A DNA stretch of 64,000 bases from Lachnospiraceae bacterium UBA1712 (GTDB taxonomy: Bacteria; Bacillota; Clostridia; Lachnospirales; Lachnospiraceae). Within the stretch, counting starts at the first letter, position 1. Every line of letters begins with the position of its first letter. The notes under the pieces were generated by a model. The model made no database searches. It was not told the DNA's origin and worked only from the letters and a program-made list of their open reading frames with translations. The DNA lies in contig DCJA01000017.1 of NCBI GenBank assembly GCA_002317175.1, positions 44,866 through 108,865 of the forward strand. The letters run 5' to 3'. Shown one piece after another: positions 62,897 to 64,000 of this stretch. The position numbers and the translations under genes were made by a program.

Positions 62897-63928
62897 TTAT
62901 TCTGCTACGATTTCTTCGTAACCATCTGGAATTGTGATTCCTAATTCATCACAGATTTCCTTGTTGTACTTCTTTGTGAAGTTTGGAGCATACTCGATAG
63001 GCATTGTAGCAACATCAGCTTCACCCTTAAGGATCTTAGCTGCCATCTTACCTGTAGCAACACCTAAGTCATAGTAGCTGATTGAAAGTGTAGCAACACC
63101 ACATCCTGAACAGATACCTTCTTCACCAGCGATTACTGGTACACCAGCTGGTAAGCAGATATTGTTAATGATTTCTGTATTAGCTGCTACTGTGTTATCT
63201 GTTGGAACATAAATAACATCAGCTGAGCTTGAAGCTGTAGTAACTACTGCTGCAAGATCGTTAGAATCTGAGAATGCATAGTACTCAGCTGTAACTCCGT
63301 TAGCTTCAAGAGCCTTCTTTACTACATCTACCTGGTACTGTGAGTTAGGTTCTGCTGAACAGTATAAAAGAGCTACATTCTTTGCTTCTGGGAAAATCTC
63401 AAGAAGCATAGCCGCCTGCTCTTCAAGTGGAGCAAGGTCAGAAGTACCTGAAATGTTACCACCTACTGTTCCATCAAAGCCTGTAAGTTCAAGAGCAACA
63501 CCGTACTCTGTGATACTTGTTCCAAGAATTGGAATATCTGCTGTTGAAGCTGCTGCAGCCTGAAGTGCTGGAGTAGCATTTGCAAGAATAAGGTCAACAT
63601 TCTTTGATACAAAGCTGTTTGCAATTGTAGCACATGTATTAGAATCACCCTGTGCGTTCTGAACATCAAATGTTACAGCATCACCAAGTTCTTCTACTAA
63701 TGCATCCTGGAATCCCTGTGTAGCTGCATCTAATGCAACGTGCTGAACTAACTGACATACACCAACTGTGTAGCTGGCGCTATCAACTGTCTCTGTTGTT
63801 GTCTCTGCTGCTGCCTCTGTTGTCTCTGCTGCTGTTGTTTCAGATGTCTCTGTAGCAGCTGTGCTTCCACATGCAACAAGTGTAGCAAGCATCGCTGTTG
63901 ATAAAAGTAAAGCTAATAATTTTTTCAT
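62897..63928 (-). CDS. ABC substrate-binding lipoprotein (ABC_sub_bind family)
   Basis: 343 residues from the ATG at 63928, preceded by GAGGAGG. A lipoprotein signal ends in LVAC-GS, followed by a Thr/Glu/Ala-rich linker of about 30 residues, then an ABC_sub_bind (PF04392) two-lobed domain starting YTVGVCQLVQHVALD. It captures ligand outside the membrane for the permease and ATPase encoded downstream. TrpX-type proteins bind tryptophan or tyrosine; the ligand here is not proven. The 72 bases upstream (63929-64000) contain a small inverted repeat (GAAAATGCTTGATTTTC), and the promoter may lie outside the window. Confidence 0.9.
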   Translation of the reverse strand: MKKLLALLLSTAMLATLVACGSTAATETSETTAAETTEAAAETTTETVDSASYTVGVCQLVQHVALDAATQGFQDALVEELGDAVTFDVQNAQGDSNTCATIANSFVSKNVDLILANATPALQAAAASTADIPILGTSITEYGVALELTGFDGTVGGNISGTSDLAPLEEQAAMLLEIFPEAKNVALLYCSAEPNSQYQVDVVKKALEANGVTAEYYAFSDSNDLAAVVTTASSSADVIYVPTDNTVAANTEIINNICLPAGVPVIAGEEGICSGCGVATLSISYYDLGVATGKMAAKILKGEADVATMPIEYAPNFTKKYNKEICDELGITIPDGYEEIVAE

Positions 63929-64000
63929 AATATTATCCTCCTCTTTAGCTTTATATTGAAAATGCTTGATTTTCAATCGACAACGATTATATTGCTTTTG

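Noticed and set aside
1..64000. CRISPR array, prophage, insertion sequence or replication origin
   Set aside because: No regularly spaced direct repeats, phage structural genes, integrase or transposase, or DnaA-box cluster could be seen anywhere in the window.

Overview
The window is low-GC DNA that looks like the chromosome of an anaerobic Lachnospiraceae member, most likely Butyrivibrio or Pseudobutyrivibrio. The grounds are AT-rich codon use, the Firmicutes block ispF-cysS-mrnC-rlmB-sigH, a T-box before thrS, an L20-type leader before infC-rpmI-rplT, xylan enzymes (GH43, GH10, CE2, a type B esterase), and a very large set of cyclic di-GMP proteins. The genus is inferred; there is no rRNA to confirm it. 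Almost every gene is on the minus strand. The exceptions are a class A penicillin-binding protein, two tRNAs and a 28-codon toxin gene. No insertion sequence, prophage or CRISPR array was seen.

Layout. 1-4.6 kb: two GH43 enzymes around a carboxylesterase, with two divergent tRNA-Leu genes and a probable type I toxin-antitoxin locus. 4.8-9.2 kb: a MORN-repeat protein, tRNA-Pro, and a run of a nucleotidyltransferase plus three single-pass membrane proteins (two with zinc ribbons). 9.2-14 kb: an EAL protein, a stand-alone AICAR transformylase, an archaeal-type IMP cyclohydrolase (PurO) and an SseB-like protein. 14-21 kb: a TetM/EF-G-like GTPase fused to a YacP/Rae1 nuclease domain, MgtE with a candidate leader ORF, and PBP1a. 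21-31 kb: a zinc-ribbon protein, a hemolysin-III protein and three large membrane c-di-GMP proteins, two with unusual C-terminal beta-rich domains. 31-36 kb: tRNA-Thr and a giant RND transporter. 36-42 kb: an Hpt protein and a REC/HD-GYP/GGDEF regulator run straight into ispF-cysS-mrnC-rlmB-sigH. 42-52 kb: two HD-GYP proteins, a chemoreceptor, tRNA-Met, tRNA-Val, a double-HTH regulator and an EAL protein. 52-55.8 kb: thrS and infC-rpmI-rplT with their RNA leaders. 55.8-61 kb: an apparent operon of a LacI-like sugar-sensor diguanylate cyclase, a GH10 xylanase, a membrane-anchored GNAT and a CE2 esterase. 61-64 kb: an ABC importer of the ABC_sub_bind (TrpXYZ-like) type.

Two themes link the genes. 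One is xylan use coupled to c-di-GMP: eight proteins carry GGDEF, EAL or HD-GYP domains, and one diguanylate cyclase with a cytoplasmic sugar-binding domain sits in front of a xylanase and an acetylxylan esterase. The other is ribosome function: in Bacillus subtilis the A-site RNase gene rae1 (yacP) lies between rlmB and sigH. Here that slot is only 19 bp, and the same domain is instead fused to a ribosome-protection-type GTPase about 20 kb away. I consider this relocation and fusion the most interesting signal in the window. Two tRNAs with A34 anticodons (Leu-AAG, Pro-AGG) are also unusual for bacteria.
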